A stretch of DNA of 50,386 nucleotides, from positions 1 to 50,386 of the forward strand of contig CAMDOT010000016.1 of assembly GCA_945903635.1 (NCBI GenBank), read 5' to 3'. A program made the position numbers and the translations under genes. Below the pieces are notes generated by a model. That model searched no databases, was not told the DNA's origin, and saw only the letters and a program-made list of their open reading frames with translations. The stretch comes from Rhizobium sp. Q54 (GTDB taxonomy: Bacteria; Pseudomonadota; Alphaproteobacteria; Reyranellales; Reyranellaceae). This document shows, one piece after another, positions 41,538-50,266 of the stretch. Positions within the stretch are counted from its first letter, which is position 1. Every line of letters starts with the position of its first letter.

Positions 41538-42413
41538 ATGACCAGGATGACGCGTCGCGATTTCGGACTTCTCACCGCCGGCACCTTCCTGGCCGGCGCA
41601 GGCAGCGCCTACGCCCAGACACCCCAGGTCCTCAAGGTCGGGCTGATCCCGTCGGAGGACTCGCGGGCCATGCTGGCGCAGAGCAAGGACATCCTCGACG
41701 CGGTCGAGAAGAACTCGGGCATGAAGGTCCAGGGCTTCGTCGCTACCGACTACAACGGCGTCATCGAGGCGTTGCGTGCCAAGCATCTCGACATCGCCTA
41801 CCTAGGGCCGTTCTCCTACGTGCTCGCCACCACCGTGACACCCGTAGAAGCCTTCGCGATCGCCGAAACCGCCAAGGCCGGCCGCACCTACTATCACAGC
41901 AAGATCATCGCGCTTAAGTCGAGCGGCATCAAAACCCTCGCCGATCTCAAGGGCAAGAATTTCGCCTTCGTCGATCCCGCCTCGACCTCGGGCTACGCCT
42001 TCCCGCTGGCGGGTCTGCTGAAGGCCGGCATCGAGCCCAAACGCGACTTCAAGACGGTGCTTTTCACCGGTGCCCATGACGCCAATGCGCTGGCCGTGGC
42101 CAACGGCAAGGTCGACGCCGCCACCATCGCCGACCGCATCCTCGACGCCGCCATCGCCAAGGGCCACATCAAGGCCGACCAGATCCAGGTCGTGTGGGAA
42201 TCGGCGCCGATCCCCGAGTCGCCCATGGTGTGGCGCAAGGACCTGTCGCCCGAGATGAAGGCCAAGGTGAAGGCCGCTTTCCTGTCGATCAAGGATCTCA
42301 ACTGGTCCGACCAGGGCAAGCTGAACGGTTTTAAGGAAACCAACGACCAGGCCTATGACGTCGTGCGCGAGACCGCGAAGCTCGCGAACATCGACCTCAA
42401 GAAGCAGAAGTAG
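41538..42413 (+). CDS. phnD: Phosphonate ABC transporter substrate-binding protein
   Basis: The 291-residue PhnD-type protein has an N-terminal twin-arginine signal (MTRRDFGLLTAGTFLAGAG, cleavage after AYAQ), suggesting Tat export. The mature part begins VLKVGLIPSEDSRAML and has the conserved SYVLAT and GAHDANALAVANGKVDAATI region that binds phosphate-like ligands. CGGAGG precedes the ATG. It delivers phosphonate to PhnC/PhnE. A Tat signal on a periplasmic binding protein is less usual and suggests folding before export. Confidence 0.9.
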   Translation: MTRMTRRDFGLLTAGTFLAGAGSAYAQTPQVLKVGLIPSEDSRAMLAQSKDILDAVEKNSGMKVQGFVATDYNGVIEALRAKHLDIAYLGPFSYVLATTVTPVEAFAIAETAKAGRTYYHSKIIALKSSGIKTLADLKGKNFAFVDPASTSGYAFPLAGLLKAGIEPKRDFKTVLFTGAHDANALAVANGKVDAATIADRILDAAIAKGHIKADQIQVVWESAPIPESPMVWRKDLSPEMKAKVKAAFLSIKDLNWSDQGKLNGFKETNDQAYDVVRETAKLANIDLKKQK

Positions 42414-42419
42414 CGATCC

Positions 42420-43265
42420 ATGATCGAAATCCGCGGCCTGGCGAAGTCCTACGGCGACCATCAGGCGCTGAAGGACGTAACCCTTTCCATCCGGCCCGGC
42501 GAGTTCGTCGTCGTACTGGGACCGTCGGGCGCCGGCAAGTCGACGCTGCTGCGCTGCATCAACCGGTTGATCGATCCGACCGCCGGCGACATCGTGGTCG
42601 ACGGTACGTCGCTGTCGTCCAACCGCCGCGACCTGCGCCTGCTCCGGCGCAACGTCGCCATGATCTTCCAGCAGCACAATCTGGTGAAGCGCCTCAGCGT
42701 GCTGAAGAACGTGCTGGTCGGCCGCATGGCCGATCTCTCGCCCGTCCTGAGCAGCCTGCAGCTCTTCCCCGAGGCCGATGTGAAGATCGCCATGCACTGC
42801 CTTGAGCAGGTCGCCATGTCCCACAAGGCAAAGAGCCGAGCCGATGCGCTGTCGGGCGGCGAACAGCAGCGCGTCGGCATCGCCCGCGCGCTGGCGCAGC
42901 AGCCCAAGTTCATGCTGGCCGACGAGCCGGTGGCCAGCCTCGATCCGAAAACCTCGCGCACGGTGCTCACCTACCTGAAGAAGAGCTGCAAGGAATCCAA
43001 CATCGCCGTGCTCTGCAACCTGCACCAGATCGACTATGCCCTGGAGTTCGCCGAGCGCGTGGTCGGCCTCTCCGCCGGCCAGATCGTCTATGACGGCCCG
43101 CCGTCGGGCGTGAGCGGCGACGTCATCCGCAGCATCTATCCCGGCCTCGACGATCCCAACGTGCTCGACGCCGCCCAGCGCCTCACCGAGCGCCGGCGGA
43201 CGGCGGCGGAAGCCGTCATCGCCGCCGCCGCTGTCGCCTCAGACGGAAATGGGGAAAGGGCCTAA
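42420..43265 (+). CDS. phnC: Phosphonate ABC transporter ATP-binding protein
   Basis: The 281-residue ABC ATPase has Walker [11 protein letters not shown]-loop IFQQHNLV, signature [15 protein letters not shown] and Walker [28 protein letters not shown] is a PhnC hallmark. It powers uptake through PhnE. It starts six bases after the phnD stop and ends three bases before the phnE ATG, confirming the operon. The C-terminal extension ([18 protein letters not shown]) is Ala-rich and non-conserved. Confidence 0.93.
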   Translation: MIEIRGLAKSYGDHQALKDVTLSIRPGEFVVVLGPSGAGKSTLLRCINRLIDPTAGDIVVDGTSLSSNRRDLRLLRRNVAMIFQQHNLVKRLSVLKNVLVGRMADLSPVLSSLQLFPEADVKIAMHCLEQVAMSHKAKSRADALSGGEQQRVGIARALAQQPKFMLADEPVASLDPKTSRTVLTYLKKSCKESNIAVLCNLHQIDYALEFAERVVGLSAGQIVYDGPPSGVSGDVIRSIYPGLDDPNVLDAAQRLTERRRTAAEAVIAAAAVASDGNGERA

Positions 43266-43268
43266 AAC

Positions 43269-44063
43269 ATGTCCCTGCAATTCGTCGTCAACAAGCCACG
43301 CGGCCCGCTGGGCTGGTGGATACTGGCCCCGATCCTGGGCGCCACACTCGCGATATTGTGGTGGTCGGCCCAGGGCACCCACCTCAGCATCACCGGCTTC
43401 ATCGACGGGCTGCCGTGGATCGCCGATTTCATCGGCCGCATGCTGCCGCCCAACTTCGCCTTCATGCAGAAACTGGTGAAGCCCGCGGTCGAGACGGTGC
43501 AGATCGCGCTGTGGGGCACGCTGCTCGGCATCGTGCTGGCGCTCCCGGTCTGCTTCTTCGCCGCGCGCAACCTCTCGCCCTACGCCTGGGTGTTCCACGG
43601 CCTGCGCCAGGTGCTGAACGTGATGCGTGGCATCAACGAGATCATCCTGGCGCTGATCTTCGTGGCCGCCGTCGGCCTCGGCCCCTTCGCCGGCGTGCTG
43701 GCCATCGCGCTGCATGGCGCCGGCATGCTGGGCAAGTTCTTTGCCGAAGCCATCGAGGAGATCGACGAGGGTCCGCTCGACGCTCTGCGCGCGGCCGGCG
43801 CGGGAACACTGCAGCGCATCGTGTTCGGCGTGCTGCCGCAGGTCCTGCCGACCTGGATCGGCGTCGTGCTCTACCGCTTCGAGACCAACATTCGCGTCTC
43901 GACCGTGCTCGGCATGGTGGGCGCCGGCGGCATCGGCTTCGAGCTGATCAGCTCGATGAAGCTGTTCGCCTACGAGGACACCGCGGCCTGCGTGATCGTG
44001 ATCCTGGTCCTCGTGCTCGCCACTGACCTGGTCTCGTCCAAGCTCCGGGCCATGATCCGCTAA
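43269..44063 (+). CDS. phnE: Phosphonate ABC transporter permease
   Basis: The 264-residue permease has about six helices and the EAA-loop EAIEEIDEGPLDALRAAGAG, which docks on the ATPase. The N-terminal PRGPLGWWILAPILG and the motif GMVGAGGIGFEL are typical of PhnE. It forms the membrane channel, probably as a homodimer, for phosphonate or phosphite uptake with PhnD and PhnC. No C-P lyase, phnW or phnX gene follows in this window, so the imported compound must be degraded by enzymes encoded elsewhere. Confidence 0.92.
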   Translation: MSLQFVVNKPRGPLGWWILAPILGATLAILWWSAQGTHLSITGFIDGLPWIADFIGRMLPPNFAFMQKLVKPAVETVQIALWGTLLGIVLALPVCFFAARNLSPYAWVFHGLRQVLNVMRGINEIILALIFVAAVGLGPFAGVLAIALHGAGMLGKFFAEAIEEIDEGPLDALRAAGAGTLQRIVFGVLPQVLPTWIGVVLYRFETNIRVSTVLGMVGAGGIGFELISSMKLFAYEDTAACVIVILVLVLATDLVSSKLRAMIR

Positions 44064-44144
44064 GCGAAGCACGGTAACGCCGCCGTCTCGACGCGCGTGG
44101 CCCGACCGTTCATCCTCTCTGCAAATCGAGGCAGGGAGGAACGA

Positions 44145-45734
44145 ATGCGGTTTTGGACGGGAGTATTTTGCGCGCTTGCAGCTGTGGGCATCGCGGCATC
44201 GCCGGCACTGGCGCAGAAGAGCGGCGGTACGCTCCGCATGTACTTCCAGGACAACCCGCCCAGCGCCTCGATCCTCGAGGAGGCCACGACCTCGACGGTC
44301 GTGCCCTTCATGGGCCTCTACAATAACCTGGTGCTGTTCGATCAGCAGATCCCGCAGAACAGCCTGAAGACCATCCGGCCCGACCTGGCCGAAAGCTGGG
44401 CGTGGAGCGCCGACGGCAAGCAGCTCACCTTCAAGCTGCACCAGGGCGTGAAGTGGCACGACGGCAAGCCGTTCACCTCCAAGGACGTGAAGTGCACGTG
44501 GGACATGCTGGCCGGCAAGGGCGAGACCAGGCTGCGCAAGAACCCGCGCTCCTCGTGGTACTGGAACGTCGAGAAGATCACGACCAACGGCGACTATGAG
44601 GCCACCTTCCACCTCGGCCAGGCGCAGCCTTCGCTGCTGGTGCTGCTGGCGTCCGGCTACAGCCCGGTCTATCCCTGCCACGCCACGGCCGCCGAAATGC
44701 GGACCAAGCCGGTCGGCACCGGCCCGTTCAAGCTGGCCGAATGGAAGCAGAAGGAGATCGTGCGGCTCACCCGCAATCCCGACTACTTCAAGAAGGGCAA
44801 GCCCTACCTCGACGGCATCGAATTCTCGATCGTGCCGGCCCGCGCCACGGCGATCCTGGGGTTCGTCACCAACCGCTATGACATGACGGCGCCCTATGCC
44901 GTCACCATCCCGCTGCTCAAGGACATGAAGACCCAGTCGCCGCAGGCGATCTGCCAGGTGGCGGCGATGAACAACAGCACCAACCTGATCGTGAACCGCG
45001 AGGCGCCGCCGTTCGACAATGCCGACGTCCGCCGCGCCATGCTGCTCAGCATCGACCGCAAGACCTTCATCGACATCATCAACCAGGGCGAGGCCGACAT
45101 CGGCGGCGTCATGGAGCCGGCGCCCAACGGCGTGTGGGGCCTGCCCCAGGCGATGTACGACGCGGTGCCGGGCTACGGCCCTGATGTGAAGAAGAACCGC
45201 GACGAGGCCCGCGAGATCATGAAGAAGGCGGGCTACGGGCCCGACAAGAAGCTCAAGCTGAAAGTCGCCACCCGCAACCACCTACTCTACCGCGACCCCG
45301 CCGTGCTGCTGATCGACCAGCTCAAGGAGGTCTACATCGACGGCGAGCTCGAACTCGTCGACACCTCGCTGTGGTTCGCCAAGGTGGCGCGCAAGGACTA
45401 CTCGATCGGCCTCAACACCACCGGCAACGGCGTCGACGACCCCGACCAGACCTATTTCGAGCACTACGCCTGCAAGTCGGAGCGCAACTACACCGGCTAC
45501 TGCAATCCCGAGATCGAGAAGCTGTTCCCGGTGCAGTCGCGCGAGACCGACGTGGAGAAGCGCAAGCAGATCGTCTGGCAGATCGACAAGCAGCTGCTCG
45601 AGGACGGCGCCCGCCCCATTATCATGTGGAACGCCTCGGGGAGCTGCTGGCACCCCTACGTCAAGGGTTTCAGCCCCATGGTGAACAGCCTCTACAACGG
45701 CTCGCGCTTCGAGGATGTCTGGTTCGACAAGTAG
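44145..45734 (+). CDS. ABC transporter substrate-binding protein (peptide/SBP_5 family)
   Basis: The 529-residue cluster C binding protein has a Sec signal peptide (MRFWTGVFCALAAVGIAASP, cleavage after LAQ). Typical SBP_5 segments are LAESWAWSADGKQLTFKLHQ, GVKWHDGKPFTSKDV and VGTGPFKLAEW. GNGVDDPDQTYFEHYACKSE and RPIIMWNASG line the binding cleft. Members bind dipeptides, oligopeptides or glycosides in the periplasm. No permease or ATPase follows it; the PhnE stop is 81 bases upstream, so it may be a stand-alone gene with its own promoter. CAGGGAGGA precedes the ATG. Confidence 0.88.
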   Translation: MRFWTGVFCALAAVGIAASPALAQKSGGTLRMYFQDNPPSASILEEATTSTVVPFMGLYNNLVLFDQQIPQNSLKTIRPDLAESWAWSADGKQLTFKLHQGVKWHDGKPFTSKDVKCTWDMLAGKGETRLRKNPRSSWYWNVEKITTNGDYEATFHLGQAQPSLLVLLASGYSPVYPCHATAAEMRTKPVGTGPFKLAEWKQKEIVRLTRNPDYFKKGKPYLDGIEFSIVPARATAILGFVTNRYDMTAPYAVTIPLLKDMKTQSPQAICQVAAMNNSTNLIVNREAPPFDNADVRRAMLLSIDRKTFIDIINQGEADIGGVMEPAPNGVWGLPQAMYDAVPGYGPDVKKNRDEAREIMKKAGYGPDKKLKLKVATRNHLLYRDPAVLLIDQLKEVYIDGELELVDTSLWFAKVARKDYSIGLNTTGNGVDDPDQTYFEHYACKSERNYTGYCNPEIEKLFPVQSRETDVEKRKQIVWQIDKQLLEDGARPIIMWNASGSCWHPYVKGFSPMVNSLYNGSRFEDVWFDK

Positions 45735-46007
45735 GCGCCGGAGCCCAAACCGTGTCGCCTGGAAGGCGACGAACAAAGGATTGGTTTCGGATCTTTTGCC
45801 GGCCGACGGAATGCCGCTGAACCCCTTGATCGGGCTGGCCTTTCGTCGGCTTGATGCCTCACTCTCCTGTCGCATGAACGGCGACATTTCCAGAATTCGT
45901 TTCGGTACTTTTTTTGACCCTGTCCCGGCCGCCGACTCCCGCTTCGGGTCGGCAGGCAAGGGAGGGGCGTCTGATCGTCATATTCCTATCCCCTAACGCC
46001 AGAGCCG
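45735..46007. other. Intergenic region without convincing gene
   Basis: This 273-base stretch separates the SBP_5 gene from the adenine deaminase remnant. It contains a six-bp hairpin GTCGCC/GGCGAC (45754-45770) just after the SBP stop, a possible terminator without a clear T-run. An open frame with odd composition crosses it on both strands, but has no start, ribosome site or family motif that I can support. A stem-loop at about 45931-45953 also occurs. I see no RNA gene here. Confidence 0.5.
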
Positions 46008-46136
46008 TCAAGTCCCGACCAGTTCGAACCGGCCCACATCGACCAGGCCCTTGTCGGTGATGCAGAGGTGGGGGAGCAGCGGCGGGAAGGCCATCTGCAG
46101 GAAGGGCTCGTGCAATTCAGTGCCGAGGCCGCGTAC
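46008..46136 (-). pseudogene. Adenine deaminase 3' remnant (second copy)
   Basis: On the minus strand the codons read [31 protein letters not shown] and [10 protein letters not shown], then TGA. This matches the extreme C-terminus of the intact adenine deaminase gene (47532), which reads [16 protein letters not shown] and DVDRFELVG, with a few substitutions. Only about 42 residues remain, and similarity stops next to the TAG of the FAD oxidoreductase gene at 46143, with which it is in frame. It is a degraded duplicate, left by a recombination or insertion event, not a gene. Confidence 0.85.
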
Positions 46137-46142
46137 CCCCGG

Positions 46143-47396
46143 CTATGCGGCAATCGCGCGGCTGCGGCTCTTGCCCGCGCGTGCGGCCGCGCACCTGGCG
46201 TGAAACTCGGCGTTCGACGGATCTACCGGCCCGAATCGATCGGGCTCGAAGACCGTTGCATCGACGGAAGGTGCACGATCGAGGATCAGGTCGGCGGTGA
46301 GCTGGCCGATGCCGGCCGATGCCAGCACCCCGCTTCCACAGCACCCGGTCGCGACGAGAAATCCCGAGAGGCCGGCGAAGCGGCCGATCAGAAATTTTCC
46401 GTCCGGCGTGTAGGTCGAGAGACCGGCGATATGATGCGCGAACTGCCAATGATCGATGTCCCGCACGATGTCCCGCATCGGCGCGAGCTGCTGGCCGAGC
46501 AACTCGAGGTCCGCAGTCGCATCGAACATCGGCACCCGATCGAGGTCGGGCGCCAGGCCAAAGGGGTCGAACGTCCTGGAGACCGGCTCCTGGAACCCGA
46601 TCAACAGTCCCCCCATCTCCCGTCGCGTATAGACCTGAAAGTCGGGCAACGACACGTTGGGTTGATCCGGTGCGCCGGCAGCGTTCGGCGCCGTTATCCA
46701 AAAATGGCTTCGGGTCGGCACCGCCGCGACATACCACCCGATCGACCGGGCCAGTTGGGGCGACCAGGCGCCCGCCGCATCAACGACGTACTTTGCCCGG
46801 ACGTTCGCTCGCGACGTACGCACGCCCACGACATTGGCATCCTCAACGACGATATCTTCGACTTCGACACCGCGCCACAGGCGGACGCCCCTGGCACGCG
46901 CCGCTTGGGCGTAGGCCATCGCCAATCGTGGACCGTCAATGTGTCCCGCATCGGCCAGCAGCAAGCTGGCCCGGACTTGCGACATGTCCAGCCACGGGCA
47001 CATCTCTCCCGCTGCGCGACGATCCAGCCTTTCGACATTGACGCCTTCCGAGACGAGCACGCTTTCCAGCTTCGTCAGCTCGGCCTCGCGCTCGGAGCTG
47101 AAAGCGAGGCGAAGATTCCCGGCGCGTTGGAAATCCAGCGAAGCGCCAATCTCGTTCTCCAGTTCGGGAATGACCGCCTGCGTCTGCTTGGCCATGCGGA
47201 TCATGTTGACGTCCGTCCTGCCGAACGAAAGTTGACCGGCCGACCGCGCCGTCGTCGCCGCAGCCAATTCAAGGCGTTCGACGAGGAGAACGTCAGCGAC
47301 GCCAGCCCGCGCCAGATGATAAGCTACGCTGCAACCGATTATCCCACCGCCGATCACGACGACCTCGGCCTGCTCGGTCCAGTTCAACGGCGTCAT
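46143..47396 (-). CDS. FAD-dependent oxidoreductase (DadA/sarcosine oxidase-like)
   Basis: The 417-residue DAO-fold flavoprotein has the FAD motif VVVIGGGIIGCSVAYHLARA and the adenine-side acidic ER. ARSAGQLSFGRTDVNMIRM and GVRTSRANVRAKYVVDAAGA are typical. The C-terminal TPDGKFLIGRFAGLSGFLVA with GCCGSGVLASAGIG is the second FAD contact. Members oxidise D-amino acids, glycine, sarcosine or other amines. ATG 47396 has GAGGAG eight bases upstream; GTG 47414 is less likely. The stop adjoins an adenine deaminase remnant, so the gene seems inserted between two ade copies. Its C-terminal tail is Arg/Ala rich and may be partly altered by the junction. Confidence 0.87.
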   Translation of the reverse strand: MTPLNWTEQAEVVVIGGGIIGCSVAYHLARAGVADVLLVERLELAAATTARSAGQLSFGRTDVNMIRMAKQTQAVIPELENEIGASLDFQRAGNLRLAFSSEREAELTKLESVLVSEGVNVERLDRRAAGEMCPWLDMSQVRASLLLADAGHIDGPRLAMAYAQAARARGVRLWRGVEVEDIVVEDANVVGVRTSRANVRAKYVVDAAGAWSPQLARSIGWYVAAVPTRSHFWITAPNAAGAPDQPNVSLPDFQVYTRREMGGLLIGFQEPVSRTFDPFGLAPDLDRVPMFDATADLELLGQQLAPMRDIVRDIDHWQFAHHIAGLSTYTPDGKFLIGRFAGLSGFLVATGCCGSGVLASAGIGQLTADLILDRAPSVDATVFEPDRFGPVDPSNAEFHARCAAARAGKSRSRAIAA

Positions 47397-47471
47397 GTCG
47401 GTCTCTCTCCTCACGAACTCAATCGAGACATCTGGAACTCACTTCCCGCCAGACGACGCTGGGCGGCGGCT

Positions 47472-47494
47472 GTAACGTAGGAATCTCACGTTAC
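47472..47494. promoter_or_regulatory. Inverted repeat upstream of FAD oxidoreductase gene
   Basis: GTAACGT (47472-47478) is mirrored by ACGTTAC (47488-47494) with a nine-base spacer. It lies in the 135-base gap between the ade stop and the FAD oxidoreductase start, where a regulator could bind. Its role is unproven; it could also be a weak stem-loop of the ade 3' end. Confidence 0.35.
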
Positions 47495-47531
47495 GCTCAT
47501 GTGAACGTTGGACGAGGTTCCTACAGGTGGA

Positions 47532-49247
47532 TCAACCCACCAGTTCGAACCGGTCGACGTCGACCAGGCCCTTGTCGGTGATGCGGAGGTGGGGGATCAC
47601 CGGGAGCGGGAGGAAGGCCATCTGCAGGAAGGGCTCGTGCAGGGTGGTGCCGAGGCCGCGCACGGCGGCGCGCAGGCGGCGCAGCCCCTGCTCCACCGTC
47701 TCGAACGGCTGGTCGCTCATCAGGCCGGCGATGGGCAGCGCCAGCTCGGCCACCACCTGGCCGCCCGCGGCAGCCACAAACCCGCCCTTCAGCACGATCA
47801 ACCGGTTCACGGCGACGGCCATGTCGGCATCGCTGCAGCCGATGACGCAGACATTGTGGCTGTCGTGGCCGATCGACGAGGCGATGGCGCCGCGCGTGAT
47901 GCCGAAACCCTTCACGAACCCGCGCCCGACCTTGCCCTCGGTGTTGTGGCGGCCCAGCACCGCCACCTTGAGCACATCGGAGGCGACATCGGCCACGAAG
48001 GCGCCGCCCTGCTGCGCCAACGGGACCGAAAGCCGGTCCGTCAGGATCTGGCCCGGCCGGATACCGATCACCGGCGGCGAGCCGCCCGCGCCCGCCGGCA
48101 CATGAAACGTCGCCGCCGTCACCGGCCGCAGCTTCACCGAATCGAGCCCGACCAACGGCACGTCGGGCCGCGTCCGGAACCGGTCCGGAGTCACCAGGGC
48201 GCCGCGGCAGATCACCTGCTTCACGGCACAGGTTTCGAAATCCTCCAGCAGCACCAGGTCGGCGCGCTGGCCCGGCGCCACCAGGCCACGGTCTAGAAGG
48301 CCGAAATGCCGGGCTGCCGACCAGGTGGCGGCGCGATAGGCGTTGAGCGGTTTCACGCCCTTCCGGATGGCTGCGCGGATCAGGTAATCGACATGGCCCT
48401 CCTCGGCGATGTCGAGCGGGTTGCGGTCGTCGGTGCAGAAGGCCAGGAACGGCGCGCGCTCCGTCGTGATCAGCTCGGCGAGTGCGGCCAGATCCTTGGA
48501 CACCGTGCCCTCGCGCACCAGGATCTGCATGCCCTTGCGCAGTTTCTCGCGCGCCTCCTCAGCCGACGTCGTCTCGTGGCAGTTGCGCACGCCCGCGGCG
48601 ATATAGGCGTTGAGGTCGTAGGACGACAGCAGCGGCGAGTGGCCGTCGATCTGCACATCTGAAAACGCCGCGAGCTTCTTCAGCACCTTGGGATCGCGCG
48701 CCAGCACGCCCGGCACGTTCATGAACTCGGCCAGCCCCAGCACCTTGGGATGATGCTTGAACGGCAGCAGGTCCTCGGCCTCCAGCGTGGCGCCCGAAGT
48801 TTCGAGATGGCTCGACGGCACGCACGACGAGAGTTGCACGCGCAGATCCATCACCGTGACCGCCGCGCACTCCAGGAAATATTTCAGCCCCGGGATGCCC
48901 AGCACGTTGCTGATCTCGTGCGGGTCGCAGATCGCCGTGGTGGTGCCGCGCGGCACGACGCAGCGATCGAACTCCAGCGGCGTGACCAGGGTGGATTCAC
49001 AATGGACGTGGGCGTCGATGAAGCCCGGCACGGCGGTGAGGCCGCGGCCGTCGATCTCGGTGGCGCCCCGATAAGTCTCGTGCGTGCCGACGATGCGGTC
49101 GCCCGCGATGGCGATGTCGCCGATTTTGATCTCACCCGAAGTGAGGTCGAGGATGCCGACGTCCTTGATCACGAGGTCGGCCGGGACCTGACCGCGCGCC
49201 TGTTCGATGATGTCGGAGAGTTGGGATTCGGAAAGAGGATTACGCAT
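47532..49247 (-). CDS. ade: Adenine deaminase
   Basis: The 571-residue amidohydrolase has FIDAHVHCESTLVTPLEFDR with the two metal His, GTTTAICDPHEISNVLG, and the C-terminal ATFHVPAG and LPLPVIPHLRITDKGLV region of bacterial adenine deaminase. It converts adenine to hypoxanthine and ammonia. The TIM-barrel metal site and the preceding beta-sandwich are complete. The ATG at 49247 has no good ribosome-binding site. Its final portion is duplicated at 46008-46136. It could supply hypoxanthine to the molybdopterin dehydrogenase family, but that gene is distant. Confidence 0.92.
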   Translation of the reverse strand: MRNPLSESQLSDIIEQARGQVPADLVIKDVGILDLTSGEIKIGDIAIAGDRIVGTHETYRGATEIDGRGLTAVPGFIDAHVHCESTLVTPLEFDRCVVPRGTTTAICDPHEISNVLGIPGLKYFLECAAVTVMDLRVQLSSCVPSSHLETSGATLEAEDLLPFKHHPKVLGLAEFMNVPGVLARDPKVLKKLAAFSDVQIDGHSPLLSSYDLNAYIAAGVRNCHETTSAEEAREKLRKGMQILVREGTVSKDLAALAELITTERAPFLAFCTDDRNPLDIAEEGHVDYLIRAAIRKGVKPLNAYRAATWSAARHFGLLDRGLVAPGQRADLVLLEDFETCAVKQVICRGALVTPDRFRTRPDVPLVGLDSVKLRPVTAATFHVPAGAGGSPPVIGIRPGQILTDRLSVPLAQQGGAFVADVASDVLKVAVLGRHNTEGKVGRGFVKGFGITRGAIASSIGHDSHNVCVIGCSDADMAVAVNRLIVLKGGFVAAAGGQVVAELALPIAGLMSDQPFETVEQGLRRLRAAVRGLGTTLHEPFLQMAFLPLPVIPHLRITDKGLVDVDRFELVG

Positions 49248-49393
49248 TCTAATCAGATAGGGCTAGCCAGTAGCAGTGACAATGGCTCGCCAACGCGATT
49301 CAAGGTGCCTCAGACAATCTTTCATCGCCGGAGTAGAACTTCCGTGCAAAGATACACTACATATCTGTTTGGACCTCTATCACCCGGAAGCAG

Positions 49394-50266
49394 ATGGCAA
49401 CTTACAACTTCCATTCTCTCTCCAGCTTTGATTTCGAAGAGCTAGTTCGAGACTTGCTCCAGGCCGACTGGAAGCAGCGTCTTGAGTCCTTCACAACTGG
49501 ATCGGACAGCGGCATCGACTTGCGTGCGTTCACAAAATCGGATGAACCGATCATCGTCCAATGCAAGCACTTTGCGGGATCGAACTTTGCCAAACTCAGA
49601 AGCCACCTCAAAACGATAGAACTACCGAAAATCAAGGCACTGTCGCCAAAGCGCTACGTGCTGGCCACATCCTTAGGCCTAACCCCAGCCGGAAAGAAGG
49701 CTCTGAAGGAACTCCTCCATCCCTTCATTAAGACAACCAAAGACATACTTGGCAGCAACGACCTCGAAAACCTGCTTCGCCTTTACCCCATCGTAGTGGA
49801 AAACAATTTTAAACTGTGGCTCACCAGTACTTCAGTATTGCAACGCGTTCTGCATAACGCAGAAAAGTGCCAAACAGAATTCGAAGTTGACCGTGTTCGC
49901 CGCCGGCTACCGCTCTATGTTCAAAACGAGGCCTATCCGCGAGCGCTCAAGATTCTGGAGGACACTCGCATCGTTGTGATTTCTGGGGTGCCAGGCATAG
50001 GTAAAACAACACTAGCCGATCTGTTGCTCTATGCGCACCTCGATCAAAACTACCAGCCCGTGATTGTTCAGGCCGGTATCGCGGATGCAAAAAGGTTATT
50101 CAACAAGAACACGAAGCAGATATTCTACTTTGATGATTTCTTGGGACAGACACTACTGAGAGATAACGATGGCTTTCTCGCCCACAATCAAGATGCTGCT
50201 TTGCTGGGTTTTATGGATGCTATCCGGCACTCAAAAAATAGGCTCTTCCGGGAATCGAGTGGGTGA
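49394..50266 (+). CDS. Restriction-endonuclease/STAND NTPase fusion, truncated by IS
   Basis: The 290-residue open frame is the N-terminal part of a larger protein. Residues 1-130 look like an Mrr-type PD-(D/E)xK nuclease: FDFEELVRDLL (Glu15/16), SGIDLRAF (Asp42) and IIVQCKHF (Gln56, Lys58). Residues 199-208 are a P-loop, GVPGIGKTTL, and FYFDDFLGQT is a Walker B candidate (about 243-250), the layout of nSTAND3-type NTPases. The last codons (RLFRESSG and TGA) come from an ISL3-family end that begins at 50241. Codon use is more AT-rich than the rest of the window, suggesting transfer. A role in anti-phage defence is inference. Confidence 0.78.
   Translation: MATYNFHSLSSFDFEELVRDLLQADWKQRLESFTTGSDSGIDLRAFTKSDEPIIVQCKHFAGSNFAKLRSHLKTIELPKIKALSPKRYVLATSLGLTPAGKKALKELLHPFIKTTKDILGSNDLENLLRLYPIVVENNFKLWLTSTSVLQRVLHNAEKCQTEFEVDRVRRRLPLYVQNEAYPRALKILEDTRIVVISGVPGIGKTTLADLLLYAHLDQNYQPVIVQAGIADAKRLFNKNTKQIFYFDDFLGQTLLRDNDGFLAHNQDAALLGFMDAIRHSKNRLFRESSG
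50233..50240. repeat. Candidate IS target duplication
   Basis: AAAAAATA directly precedes the IS terminal sequence GGCTCTTCCGGGAATCGAGT. ISL3-type elements make 8-bp, AT-rich target duplications, which fits. The other copy would lie beyond the window, so it cannot be confirmed here. Confidence 0.45.

Noticed and set aside
45931-45953. Stem-loop considered as a rho-independent terminator
   Set aside because: The T-run lies before the hairpin on the plus strand, and on the minus strand A residues follow it, so it does not have terminator form for either strand.
45282-45959. Minus-strand open frame of 225 codons across the end of the SBP gene and the intergenic region
   Set aside because: Most of it is antisense to a well-supported binding protein; no motif, ribosome-binding site or conserved domain is seen.
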